A stretch of DNA of 64,000 bases, taken from positions 841,194 through 905,193 of the forward strand of contig CAJNOI010000015.1 of the NCBI GenBank assembly GCA_905250115.1, in the 5' to 3' direction. Positions 12,284 to 24,464 of the stretch are shown in pieces; positions within the stretch are counted from its first letter, which is position 1; each line of letters opens with the position of its first letter. The notes below the pieces were generated by a model that was given only the letters and a program-made list of their open reading frames with translations, did not search any database and had not been told where the DNA came from. The DNA is from Adineta steineri. Lineage: Eukaryota; Rotifera; Eurotatoria; Adinetida; Adinetidae. The translations under genes were made by a program, and so were the position numbers.

Positions 12284-14027
12284 TCACATTACATTTACCA
12301 CACGAGTCTGAGCTTTTGTGGCATCTGGTTGAATTCGTGCTAATTGTATTGGTTGAGTGATTGTTGTTGGATTAATACGTCTATTATTTCGCTTCATAAG
12401 TCTTAGAATTCGTTGTGCAGTCAATTTCCATGCATCAACAAAGCGACGATCGAATAGTGTAATAACTAGAACATCAGAAAGTGTTGCAGCAATATCAAGA
12501 ACTTTTGTAATCAAACGTTGTGAAGTCGATGAAGCAACAGATAATAAAAATATAATTTGAGGAAGAAAAAAGAGAAACCAAATTGAGTAGAGAATAATAA
12601 ATTGAATGATAAGATGTCGATGAATACGTCGAACGGATCGAACTGCATTTTGTGAAGAACGAACATGTCGAATAATCAGCATTATAACAGGTATATTGAT
12701 ACAAATAGGTAAGACAACAAGAAAAAATATATCGATAAATTGATTAAAAAAATCAGAAAAATCTAGATCACATGATAAACCAACAACCTCAACGAGTATA
12801 GTTGCTGAAAAAATATATTGTAGAATGAAAATGATTAATGGTACTGAATAAATAAATAAATGAATACATATCAAAAGAATAATAGAATGAAATGTGATTT
12901 TCTTGCTTTTAACAATCAGCCTATACCTGAAACAAAAGTGAAAAATACATTGTTTTTATTGTTTATATATTTATGTATATGACGCAGTTCGTAAAAAAAC
13001 CTACACAAAGTATTTAAGATATTTAATATACATAACTAAAAAATTTTCTTCTAGAATATCCAAATCACTTATTTTCAGAATATTGTGGAATTACACTTGG
13101 AAAATAGATAAAATCGATCTTTTTTCAAATTCGAATGAGAATTATTGTTATTAACTCCGAATCTAATTTTTAACTGCTTATCCTTCGATATTCATCAAAT
13201 AAAGATTCAAAATAATCAGCTCGAGGAGGCAAAGCTTACTCGCATGTATCATTCTATATGTCTGATTATTTTTATATAAAGTAATATATTAAACCGCAAG
13301 ATATAGTCGTTGCTGGCAAATTTTTTAGATTATTCAATTTATGATATTAAAAGACGCATTTCTCTAACCTGCGGTTTTTCATATTGTATCAAACGAAAAA
13401 AAATTTAATCAGTTAAAATCAAGTCTGTGGAACATATTTGTCTATTTAAATCAGTTATATTTGACCTTTACTTGATGAATAACTTTGGAACATCTCATAT
13501 CATTGAAACGAAAATTTTACTACAGTTTTCTCTATATAATTACAACATATCCTAATAATATGAATATTTTATAAGTAAACTTCTGATTTTCCACAATATA
13601 AGCACCCACGATTGTTATGAATAACATATAACCTGTAAATATTTGTTAGAGTAAGAGCAAATGATTGTACCATTGTTGTATAATTATTTGCATATGCTTC
13701 TAATACACATAAGAAATCGTATATAACAGGATTTAGTCCACAAATCTTATAATGACGTGTGAAATATTCTAAGAAAATTTGCGAAAGTGAAACCATATCA
13801 AGTATAAGATAATTATAAAGCCATAATAACGAAGGATGACGAAGAGATTTATATGCACAAACTTGAATCCAGAATAAAACATGACATGAAAATGTTGGAG
13901 TTAAAAGAATCAAACACATTGAATTATAATACGATTCTTGTCTATTCCATGCTATACAGTGATTTGACATTTTAGAAAAATGTTCCAAGGTGAATACCGA
14001 AGAATTTTGTATAGAATAAAGATCCAT
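12284..14027 (-). CDS. Rhodopsin-like (class A) orphan G-protein-coupled receptor, two exons
   Basis: Exon 1 (13633-14027) starts MDLYSIQNSSVF and encodes TM1-TM3, with Cys at the usual start of TM3. It ends LTNIYR. Exon 2 (12284-12926) starts YRLIVKSKKITF and encodes TM4-TM7 and a basic tail. Joining them across a 706-nt intron keeps the frame and gives 345 residues with NIYRYRLIVK at the TM3 end, where class A receptors have (D/E)RY. The basic motif before TM6 (RRIHRHLIIQF) fits the family. A NPxxY motif is not seen; TM7 ends with FDRRFVDAWK. N-terminal N-glycosylation is possible at NSS. The ligand is unknown. It resembles the expanded peptide-type orphan receptors of rotifers, but that is inferred from overall pattern. 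Confidence 0.75.
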
Positions 14028-16475
14028 TATATAAATAGGAAAATGTTAGATTTTTTTTCTAAGATTTTTAATGAATTAAAAAACAGTATGACGTTTTTGA
14101 GTATTACTTCCTTTTTATTTAATTATAAAAAAGATATGTTTTACTTAATACCTTGATGTGATAAAGATTTTTGCCGTCTGAAATTAAGAAGAAAAGAATT
14201 CAAAAGAATACTTTTCATATGAATATTAATATTAGATTAAAAATTGATGAAATCTAATTTATTCTTTAAGAATTAAGATTCTCATTTCTTAAATCAAACC
14301 TTAATAATAAATGAAATATTTTTCGATTTGTCATTAAAATTATTATATGTCTCAACTATCTTAGTCCATAGAAGTGATAAGATAGAATTCATATTTAACT
14401 TAGTGTATTTGATAAATGTTCTTCATTGGATACCTTATTATGCATCAATAGTTTCTATAAATACAGAAAAATACTTTTTGCCTAGGCATGTAAATGAACA
14501 TCTGATTATTGTAATTGAATTTTTCGTACAACTACAGTAATTCTATATTATTTCCCTGAGATACCTTGTTATGATCACTAGGGTTTAGAATACAGAAATA
14601 CATTTACTTAACTGCAGGGACTTTATTTAATGATGTTGTTTAATTATTTAAAAATAACTCTAACATATATTATCATGATGATTCGGTGCAAACGATAAAA
14701 ATATCTCTAACTATGATTAAAAACTAAATTTAGAAAGACAAATTAAGGTAATGATGATACAGTAGAAATCTTTCTCATAATTGCACTAGTTTACATTTAT
14801 ATTACTATTCATTAATCTCTTATTTTTCAAAACGGATTGTGTGTTTTCTATATTGAAGAAAATATAATAAGACACTATCAATATCTAAAAATCAGATGAG
14901 AAAAAAATCTATAGGATTTTGAATTTCAAAGTTATGTATAAAAAAGAAGAGTTTTAATCATTTTCTATAATTTTATAAAGTTTCTAAATATGTAGTTTTC
15001 ATTATCATTGTCTAGATATCATATTGACAACAGCAAAAATCAACTTAGAAGTCATTCAACAGTGTCTTTGTGAGCGTTCGCTTATTACTTATTTTCTAAT
15101 TATTGGCGATTCTGTTTCATTTTCATTTAATAGTGCTTTGACCTTTGAAAGAGCGATTATCACTGTAAGACTAACAGGATCACAGAATACAAATTAAAAT
15201 TCTTTGTTCGATCATAAAACAAAACCGATAGAATTATCGATGAATTTATGTCTGGTTCGAAAATGTAATTATTCCTGTTTATAATATAAAATAAATTTAT
15301 GTTTTATTTCGAAAAGTAACAAATACGGCTTCGATTAAATTTTAACATGTCAGTTTGTATTTATAATGAGAAAAATATTAAACATGAATCAAGAATAAGT
15401 TCAAATTTTCATACTTATGCTAGTCTAACGATGAGATTAATGTAATTATTTTACTGTCGGAAAAAAAAGAATATGTCATCATTTTTCAAGCCATTCAAAT
15501 TTTGATAAATTTCAAAGAAAAATTACATAAAGATAAATATTATTAAGCAAAGCTTTTCATATTTCATTGACAGCAAAATAATTAAGATAAATATTCGATT
15601 AAAATGGATCAAATATATGTGACATACAATATAGAATCAACAGTACATGCATACACAATTTCATATATTTTAATTCCTTTTTTTTTTAATACTTCATAAT
15701 ACAATCGTTGTTTTTTTTCTAAATGATATAGAAAAAAACTTTGAATAAGATCTATAGTCTTATGCATTTTCTTAATAGCTATATGGCATTATAGAAGTAG
15801 TCATAAATAGTATGTAGTTTCGTATCGTTATATATATTATAATACAATACAATCAAGAAAATGTATAAGTGTAGAATGAAAAGAGAAAAAATAAATTCCA
15901 ATTGACGATTGTTCGTTCTGTCTTTCGTATGTTCTGTGTCACAATATAAATATAAGTTCATCGACGTCTTATTTTATACGATGTACATTTGTTTGCCGAT
16001 TTCACCTTTACAGACATGTATATAAAGAATAGTCGGAGGGCTGTTTTACTTCTTAAACATACGGTTTAAATACAACAGCATACCTACATACATAATTTAT
16101 AATCTTATTCGTTTTCATTTGATTGGTACATACCCCCATTATATATTCAATAATAAAACGACTCCAACTGAGTAGTACTCGATAACGTTATAGTAACAAA
16201 CATACTTTTTTTCTATACAATCACTTCAAGAAGAAAAAAAAAGAATAGGTAAGTCAACTACTTATTATTATACATAAAAATAACACAAAAATATCCTTCA
16301 TATATCTATGTATATTATGATTAACATTAGTATGTCACTTGAAATATGTAATATTCACTGTTCTTATGATGACTTTTTTCATTTTGAAAGAAATAAATAA
16401 AAATAGAATATCGAATATAATGATTTCTTTTATTCTTCTAGTATATGACATTAGTCATAAATTATTTTATGTTGT
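14028..16475. other. Gene-poor 2.4-kb intergenic stretch
   Basis: AT-rich sequence without a convincing exon on either strand. Open frames here are short, hydrophobic by composition and lack family motifs. The last few hundred bases probably contain the promoter and 5' leader of the glycosyltransferase gene; TTCTTCTAG at 16432-16440 could be a leader-intron acceptor. Confidence 0.4.
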
Positions 16476-17812
16476 TTGATATTTCTAAATGATATTATTG
16501 ACAAAATACTATCGATGGGACGATCCCAACGACTCTATATTTATATATTAATTGGTTTTTTTATTTGGTTTATAGTTTTTATTAGTCAAATTTTATATTT
16601 TTCATCATTTTCTGTTCATAATTATTGTTGGTTTTCATCTTGTAAAAATATTTTCGTCTCATCTCGAATTCCTCCTAACAACCAACAGAAAATTTTATCT
16701 TCCTATGAAAAATCTCTTCTAACACGTATTCACCATCAACCTCTTTTACAACAATATGAATCTCGTCATGTTAATTTTCTTCATCTAATTAAACCATCAG
16801 TAAAACCAAATAAATATTTAATTTATACATGTAATCAACCATGTGGTGGTTGGGGTGATCGTACACGAAAAATAGTTGGTGCTTATTTATTATCATTAGC
16901 ATTAAATCGTACATTTCTCATAAATATGACATGGCCATGTTCCATAACAAATTTATTAGAACCAAATTTTATACAATGGAATCAAACAATAAAAAATCTT
17001 TCTCAACGAACAAATCGTACGATTGATAAACTTACTTCATCGGATAAAGATTATGATGATGTTTTATCATGGAAAAATATTGATATAATCTATTTTAAAG
17101 TTAAAGATTTAAGTTATTATCGATTAATATTATGGCGTGATGATTTTTATCGTAATCTTGATTTAGATTATGGTTTACATCGTTCAATATTATTTGTTCA
17201 TAGTATATTTACATTAGTATATGAATTATTATTTAAATTAAAACCTCATCCACAATCTCATATGGATGAAATAGCAGAAAAATTTTCTTTAAATTCACTT
17301 CAATGTGCACATATACGTATTGGAAAAAATCCATCAAATCCAAATGATGTTGTTTTTCCAAAACGTGAACATATGAATACTAGTGTAATAGGATTTTTAA
17401 AAAATAATTCTAAATCACATGAAATAATATTTGTTTCAACTGATTCTGAACAAGTACATACATATGCAAAACAACAATTTCATTCACGTTTATTAACTGT
17501 CGATGGTATGATACGTCATATTGATCGATCAGGAAAAAAATTTGCTTGTCATGGTTTAGAAAAAACTATATTAGATTTTTATATGATTTCACAATGTCGT
17601 ACAATGATTATGAGTAAAAGTGCTTTTAGGTTAGTTAAAATCTTTTTTCATTGTATCTATTTAAATCATTCTTATATTTTTTTTTCACATCTAGCTTTTG
17701 GGCAAATATGCGTCGATTGAAACCTTATGAAAATTTATATTTATATTGTGATGGAATTAAGAAAATACATGGTACAAGTGATTATGATCGATATCCTTAT
17801 GGTCAATGTTAA
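16476..17812 (+). CDS. Fucosyltransferase-like Golgi type II membrane glycosyltransferase
   Basis: Two exons, 16476-17629 and 17695-17812, joined across a 64-nt intron to give 423 residues. Residues 20-45 form a single signal-anchor helix (LYIYILIGFFIWFIVFI). A lumenal stem follows, then a catalytic region beginning CNQPCGGWGDRTRKIVGAYL. That is the glycine-rich, arginine-containing N-terminal motif typical of GT-B fucosyltransferases. Further on are HIRIGK, FVSTDSEQ and, across the splice, MSKSAFSFWAN, which resembles the C-terminal donor-site motif of alpha-1,2 and alpha-1,6 fucosyltransferases. Several N-glycosylation sequons (NRT, NMT, NQT) fit a Golgi lumen protein. Two starts are possible, Met1 or Met14 (MGRSQRLY). 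Donor and acceptor specificity cannot be read from the sequence. Confidence 0.65.
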
Positions 17813-18263
17813 GAAATTATGATTGTGCGATTTATCTATTATATGAATTGATTTGTTTGTTTTTCTTTTAATAAAATTTTATGAGAATGTCGTCAACTGA
17901 TGAAAAATATTTTATCATTGTTGAATTTATTTTATTTTGTTTTTGGAGAATATATATGTGTCAGGTGTTCTATTCTAATGATTGGTATTATGCTTGTCTG
18001 TCATGAAAATAAGACGCAACATGTGTTTTTAGTACACATCTATCGTGGCACGATAAGTGGGCTTTCTCATATGGATTAATATAGAGTTGATTATCAACAC
18101 TAGCATGTCGGCATAATCATTCGTATGCCAGACTCATTTGAATGAGAGAAAAAGAATTGACAACATATATGGTTGCAAAGATCAACAAAATATATATATA
18201 TATATATATAGATTATTTCCTAAAAAACGACATTGATAGAGTGAAATAATAGAAAATATCATA
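17813..18263. other. Intergenic stretch with a (TA)n microsatellite
   Basis: Non-coding spacer between two same-strand genes. It contains a run of about ten TA units at 18190-18210. No gene seen. Confidence 0.5.
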
Positions 18264-18853
18264 ATGCAGAATTTTTCTATTTTTCTATTAATTGTGATTT
18301 CTAATATTGATAAAAGTAGGTGCTTTTTTTAAATATTTAAAAATCTTCATTATTATTTTCTAGTATCATCATTGTCTTGTTATCAATGTTCATCAATTAA
18401 TGGAACTAATCCAATCTGTGAAGATTCATTTCAGGGAGATATAGTTGGTAAACCATCACTTCTTCATACTCCATGTATGACTCAATTACGTGACCGTAAA
18501 GGTTTCTTTCCTGCAACATATTGTATTAAATTAGTTGCTTACTCGGATGGTAAAATATTGTCTTCTTTATTATAATAAATAATCATATTCATTTATTTGT
18601 AGACTCTAAGCCTATTCAATATATATATCGAACGTGTGGTCGAGAAGAAGCTGATGATAATGGAATAAATCGTGTTAGTCATTGTGGTTTTATAAAACTT
18701 CATTGGATTCATCCATTTAGACGATTTCGAAGTTGTTTACATATATGTGATAAAGATGCGTGCAATCAAGCTAATTATTTTATTTATTCAATGTGGAAAA
18801 TTATATTTTGTTTTAGTTTATTATTTATAAATTCATATGAAAGCTTTATATAA
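18264..18853 (+). CDS. Small GPI-anchored Ly6/uPAR (quiver/sleepless-like) protein
   Basis: Three exons (18264-18315, 18364-18549, 18603-18853) splice in frame to a 162-residue protein. The N-terminus MQNFSIFLLIVIS is a short signal peptide. The mature part begins LSCYQCSS, the classic CxxC start of a three-finger domain, continues with spaced cysteines (ICED, TPCMT, TYCIK, RTCGR, SHCGF, SCLHIC) and ends with CDKDACN, the closing Cys-Asn of the Ly6/quiver fold. A hydrophobic tail (IIFCFSLLFI) after it fits GPI-anchor addition. In insects quiver/sleepless proteins modulate K+ channels and acetylcholine receptors; a similar role here is only a guess. The gene is 451 bp downstream of the glycosyltransferase on the same strand. 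Confidence 0.75.
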
Positions 18854-21421
18854 ATGAAAGAGATATAATGTGTCATTATTAATTGATGTAAATACGAAAT
18901 TGACATAGAACAGATACAGAAAGTCCTTTAGATTTTTGTTTGTTGATAAATATAAGTTATACAAATTATTATAGGTTAAATCTTCGAATTTTTCCTTTTT
19001 GTATACATTCGAAAATCTAGAATAGGAAGTCAATTTATGAATATATGAGTAATTTTATTGATAGATATATCATTTGATTATAGTTGTCATTTTCTATGTT
19101 TCTTGCATTAATTTTATTGGGATTATTAGAGAACTAGCTAATTCTTCTATTCTAATAATATGTTTGGAAGAACATTCTATGTTAATAGAGATTTTATTGG
19201 GTGAATGTCTAATCAGATGCATCATCATGTCTGGCTTATTTTATACAAAAATTAAAATTTACAAATGGAAAATTAGTAGAGTATCGTATATTAATATACA
19301 TGCATTTTATTTATATTTTCTCATAGAACGAACACATATGCATATCAATTGCATATAGATAAATAAGATTTTTTCTCTGAAAAAAAATCCTAGAAATATT
19401 CTGATATTCTATAAATACATGTATATAGATCTGTTGTTACTCATATGTAACATGACTAATTAAATGAATTTATGATCAACAGATGAAGTATTGTTTGAGT
19501 ATGGTTTTTTATATCAATTTGATTATTGTCAGATAGGATTCATCTTTCATCATAGAATAAGTCGTTTATCACTTTAATAAATAATTCGGTAATCCTATTA
19601 ATAAAAGTTAGTTAACTCCTTATACATACATTCATTATTGCGATACGAAGCAAAGCATTTCTGAAGTCCTTCGTGAGGCTTTTCTGCTTTTTCGACGTAC
19701 GCATTAGTTTTGTGTCGTGATGATCTCGACAGCGGAACATCCCGAAATACTCGTTTGAACAAGAGATCAATACATTAAGATTGAGCTGATATTATTCGTT
19801 TTTCTGATTCTCAATATGACGTTTAGTTAGTTTACAGGAAGTGTTATAAAAGCACAATTTTTATTATTGAAGATAAACCCAACTAATTAATAAGTTTTTA
19901 AAATCTGTTCAGATGAACAGAACTGCGTTTATTAGTTAAATTTGCATCAAATAATTGTTTTATTACAAATATTGCTGTCTGCTATAAATAATAAAAACCA
20001 TCATAGTTGTATGCTCTACATACTCGATGCAGCTGTATTCGAGAAAAGGAATTATGAACGTCGATATTCTCATTGTTTGGATCATTTTACTCGTTGTGTT
20101 GTAACTACATTCATTTTCTATGAAATACAATTCCTTTTAAACATCTTTGAAAAAATATTCCTAATTTATCAATAGCTCGAAAGTAATTCTTAATGAAAAT
20201 TGAATTAAAACTCTCTTTTGATAAACATTCAAGTATTTTCTATAAATTGCCTAATAATGAATAAAAATAGTTTGTAAACATTTGAGATTTTTTAGGTCGA
20301 TTTTCTTTTAGTGTAAAGATTGTCTATAAGTCATAGTGTATAATCGTGTGCTTCTTCTTGAGAGTACATTGTAATAAATAGAGGCAAACTAGAATACTTA
20401 CTCTTCAATGGTTTTTCTTCGAAGATTTTTCAGAACATGGTATAAATCTATCCATTATTATTTGTTTTAACAACATAAACATTTCGGTTATCTAATAAAT
20501 CATAACCTATGTTTAACTGACTGATATTGGCAATAGACTACTGTCATGCATCCAGTGAAAGTATTTATGACTTATTTTTTGCAAAAGAGCTATCAATGTA
20601 TCTAGTCCTGACTATATCACGTATCAACATACATGTATTTGATATAATAATAGTCATATCCTCTCGGGACCTATTCCATTCTATAATGTATTATTTGACT
20701 CATATGTCTATATAAAAAAAGATATAATATATGTTATTGTATAATCATATTCACAATATTTGTCTGTCAGTTTTATTAGATAACACATATATGAACGGTA
20801 GAAATTCTTGATGATTCAGTTATTCAACTACAAAGTCTTGCGAAATTTTGCAAAACTAAAACAATCATACTTGGTTCAACAGGATTGAACACAGAATCTT
20901 TCTTTATCCAGCACTAATTCATACTACACATTTTACGGTTCAAATTTATTGGAGAAAACTTTTCTAACTCAATGTCATCGGACATAGCTCTTTGATCTAG
21001 CATTATTGGGAATAATGTCTTAGGGTTTTACTATTATCACAGGAAACCTTTAATCATTCTTCATCATCTGGAACAATCTTCTACAGTTCTGCTACTATTA
21101 TACAAAATGTTTTCTGATGACGCCCCATTTAACAAAACCTTTTAGGGTTTTGATACTGTTACAGAGAACCACCTTAGCCTGGTTTTACACGAGGTGCACA
21201 CACACAAAATAATGCTACAAGATCTCTGTTTTTAAAGAACATTCTCATCGTCTTCGTCAGATATAAAAGAATACGAAGCAAACATTATCATCACAATATA
21301 TATTAAGTTTGAAAACAAGCAAGTTTATTTACTGTTTCTGTCTAAACTATAACACAAAAATAGTCTCACATGATCATCACCAGTGATTTATTCTTCATCT
21401 AAATACATTTAATATTATCCT
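18854..21421. other. Gene-poor 2.6-kb intergenic stretch
   Basis: No credible gene. Near 21021-21057 and 21148-21182 two similar segments occur, each with TTAGGGTTTT followed by a CTRTTATCACAG- or CTGTTACAG-type tract and a GAAACC or GAACC motif. This looks like an imperfect local duplication about 125 bp apart. The rest is AT-rich and featureless to the eye. Confidence 0.4.
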
Positions 21422-24400
21422 TTACGGGTTGCTCTGTCCTTCATTCCGTCGAAGTAATTCATCGATTATATGCATCACACCCATTCCGATCTGATTTCGC
21501 TCCAAGCTCAGTTTGCTGAGAGTCTAGATAAAAAAGCGGAGATAAAGACATATTACAGATAAAGAGAGAAGGAGAATTACTGTATTGTACTTTAATGCAT
21601 CACCCAAAGATTGTACTCCAACATCACGGATGTTAGTCCACGAGAGATCTAGTGTGGTGAGTGTCTAGATGAAAAAGTAGAATTAAAGACATAGTATAGG
21701 CAAAGAGAGAAGGAGAGTTACTGTATTGTACTTCAATGCATCACCCAAACATTGCGCTCCAAGATCTCCGATTTGATTGAAGGAGATATCTAGTGTGGTG
21801 AGTGTCTAGATGAAAAAGTGGAGGTAAAGGCATGGTATAGAGAAAGAGAGAATCGGAGTTACTGTGTTGTGATGCAATCCATCACCAAAATACTGTGCTC
21901 CAACATCACCGATTTTATTGACCGCCAGATCTAGTGAAATGAGTACCTAGATGAAAATGTGGACGTAAGGGCATGGTATAGAGAATCGGAGTTACTGTGT
22001 TGTGTTTTAGTGCACTGCCAAAATATTTTGCTCCAAAATCTCCGATTTGATTGGATCTGAGATTGATACTCGTGAGAGCCTAGATGAAAAGTGAAGGTGA
22101 AGACATGGCATAGATGAAGAAAGAATGACACTTACTGTGTTGTGATGCAATCCATCACCCAAAGCTTGTGCACCAACATCACGGATTTTATTCCATGAGA
22201 GATCTAGTGTGGTGAGTGTCTAGATGAAAAAAGTGGAACTAAAGACATAGTATAGACAAAGAGAGTAGGACGGTTACTGTATTGTGTTTCAATGAATCAC
22301 CCAAATGTTGTGCTCCACGATCTCCGATTTCATTCTTGAAGAGAACTAGTGTGGTGAGTGTCTAAATGAAACAGTGAAATTGAAGACCTGGAATAGATGA
22401 AAAAACAGTGAGACTTACTGTGTTGTGACGCAATCCATTATCCAAAGATTGTGATCCAAAATCTCCGATTTGATTACAGCGAAGATCTAGTGTGGTGAGT
22501 GTCTAGATGAAAAAAGTGGAGGTAAAGGCATGATATAGATAAAGAGAGAATAGGAGTTACTGTGTTGTGATACAATCCATCGCCAAAATACAGTGCTCCA
22601 ACATCACCGATTTTATTGGCCGCTAGATCTAGTGTAATGAGTACCTAGTTGAAAATGTGGACGTAAGGGCATGGTATAGATCAAGAGAAAATGCGAGTTA
22701 CTGAATTGCGTTCTAGTGCACCGCCTAAATATTTTGCTCCAAGATCTCCGATTTGATTGCATCCGAGATTGATACTCGTGAGAGCCTAGATGAAAAAGCA
22801 GAGATAAAGACATAGTATACATAAAGAGAGAAGGAGAGTTACTGTATTGTACTCTAATCCATAACCCAAATACTGTGCTCCAACATCACCGATGCTATTC
22901 TCCGAGAGATCCAGTGTGGTGAGTGTCTTGATGAAAAGTGAAGGTGAGGACATGACATAGGTGAAGAAAGAATGAGACTTACTTTGTTGTGGTATAATCC
23001 ATAACCCAAATACTGTGTTCCAACATCACCGAAGTAATTCTCACAGAGACTCAGTGTGGTGAGTGCCTAAATGAAAAAGTGTAGATAAAGGCATGGCATA
23101 GATAAAGAGAGAGGGAGAGTCACTGTGTTGTGCTGTAATGCATCACCCAAATGTTGTGCTCCAATGTCTCTGATTGGATTGAAGTAGAGATCTAGTTTGG
23201 TGAGATTCTAGATAAAAAAGCGGAGATAAAGACATATTATAGATAAAGAGAGAAGGACAACTACTGTATTGTACTTCAATGCTTCACCCAAAGATTGTGC
23301 TCCAACATTACCGATCGCATTGATCGCGAGGCTTAGTATGGTGAGTGTCTAGAAGAAAAAGTGGAATCAAAGACATAAAACAGATAAGGAGAGAAGGAGA
23401 GTTACTGTATTGTGCTTTAATGCATCACCCAAATATTGTGCTCCAACATCACCGATTCCATGGTCAGAGAGGTCAAGTGCGGTGAGTGTCTAGATGAAAA
23501 AGTGGAGGTAAAGAGACGATACAGATATGTTTATCAACGAACATTGAGTTATAAAAAGTAAAAATCAAACAATTTATTCCGGAATGTTAGATTGATTATG
23601 AACAGGAGACCAATGCATGTGGAAACATCATGTAAAAAATTTGGCTGTCGAACTATTCTCGAGATTTAGTTCATGAGAAAGTGTGCTTCAAATAAAATCT
23701 GTTTCGGAGGAATTATTTTACAAAAATATTAGCTTTAAAAGTAGTACTCCTTGAAGAAATTGTCTACTGTGATAATATTGGTGTGAGTGATGTGATTGAA
23801 TGAGAATATAGATGTTATTGTGAGTCAAACTTCTCTTCATCTATATCTACCGTTACCGATACCCTCGTATGTTCTTAAGTGAGTATTTGTTGAAAATATT
23901 CCTCATAAAAATATTGAAGAGGTTATTTGTAACAAGATAAACTAGTTTATCGATAGGTAATTTCTTTCAAATACTGATATTTATTATTGAAATAGTATTT
24001 TAAACAAAAAGTGCTGAGAAACACGTTAATAGAAAATAACAATATTTTATTCTTTTTTCTATTCTTGTCTAAACATTGAATGTGTATGACATCATACCTG
24101 GTTTAAAACGTGGAATATTTAAATGGAATTGAAAAGAAAGAAGAAAAAGGAATTGTTGTTTTGACTTACTAGGACAGTATTTTCGTATTGTCATAATATA
24201 AGAAAGGGATAGTTGATAAAATATTTTAAGTGAGAGATAGTTCATTCATGTATATTTTATTTGGGGTCAGTAGATAAAAAACGAGAGCGTTATGATAAAA
24301 AAAACGTTTACCTGATATCTATGATAACTGTCTAAGATCTCGTTGAATCGTTGACAAACATTTCTCATTGAGCATACAATTGTCAAATCCGATTGATGAT

Positions 24401-24464
24401 CGAGAACCCGGTAGACCAGTTCCACCGGTAACATAAGCAAGTTAGTGACAGCTGTATTTGTCAT
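21422..24464 (-). CDS. F-box and leucine-rich-repeat protein encoded by one-exon-per-repeat LRRs
   Basis: The first exon (24312-24464) starts MTNTAVTNLLMLPVELVYR, an F-box-like N-terminus, and ends in phase 0 with YHRYQ. Fourteen exons of exactly 84 nt follow (first 23406-23489, last near 21581-21664). Each encodes one 28-residue repeat of the ribonuclease-inhibitor/NLR type with consensus LTxLDLSxNxIGDVGAQ, then a segment like LGDALKHNT. All are phase 0, with introns of about 50-60 nt. The last exon (21422-21523) encodes a half repeat and ends EGQSNP. Direct joining gives roughly 475 residues. By family knowledge F-box/LRR proteins recruit substrates to SCF ubiquitin ligases, the LRR solenoid choosing the target. 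The 790 bp between the F-box exon and the first LRR exon could hide another exon, which I could not recognise; if the two parts are separate genes the LRR array is still clear. Confidence 0.7.
21580..23489 (-). repeat. Tandem array of about 140-bp exon-plus-intron units with a 700-bp higher-order period
   Basis: Fourteen units, each an 84-nt LRR exon plus a conserved intron of about 50-60 nt. Intron sequence is conserved along with exon sequence (CTAGATGAAAAAGTGGA at the acceptor side, GAGAAGGAGAGTTAC at the donor side). Units starting at 21863 and 21996 match those at 22561 and 22702 in their diagnostic exon and intron bases, and neighbours match with the same offset. Blocks of five units (about 700 bp) were therefore duplicated as well. 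Confidence 0.85.

Noticed and set aside
14328..14540. Plus-strand 70-codon open frame
   Set aside because: Hydrophobic by AT-rich composition only; no motif, splice partner or promoter signal.
19074..19358. Plus-strand 94-codon hydrophobic open frame
   Set aside because: No family resemblance and no flanking exon; expected by chance in AT-rich DNA.
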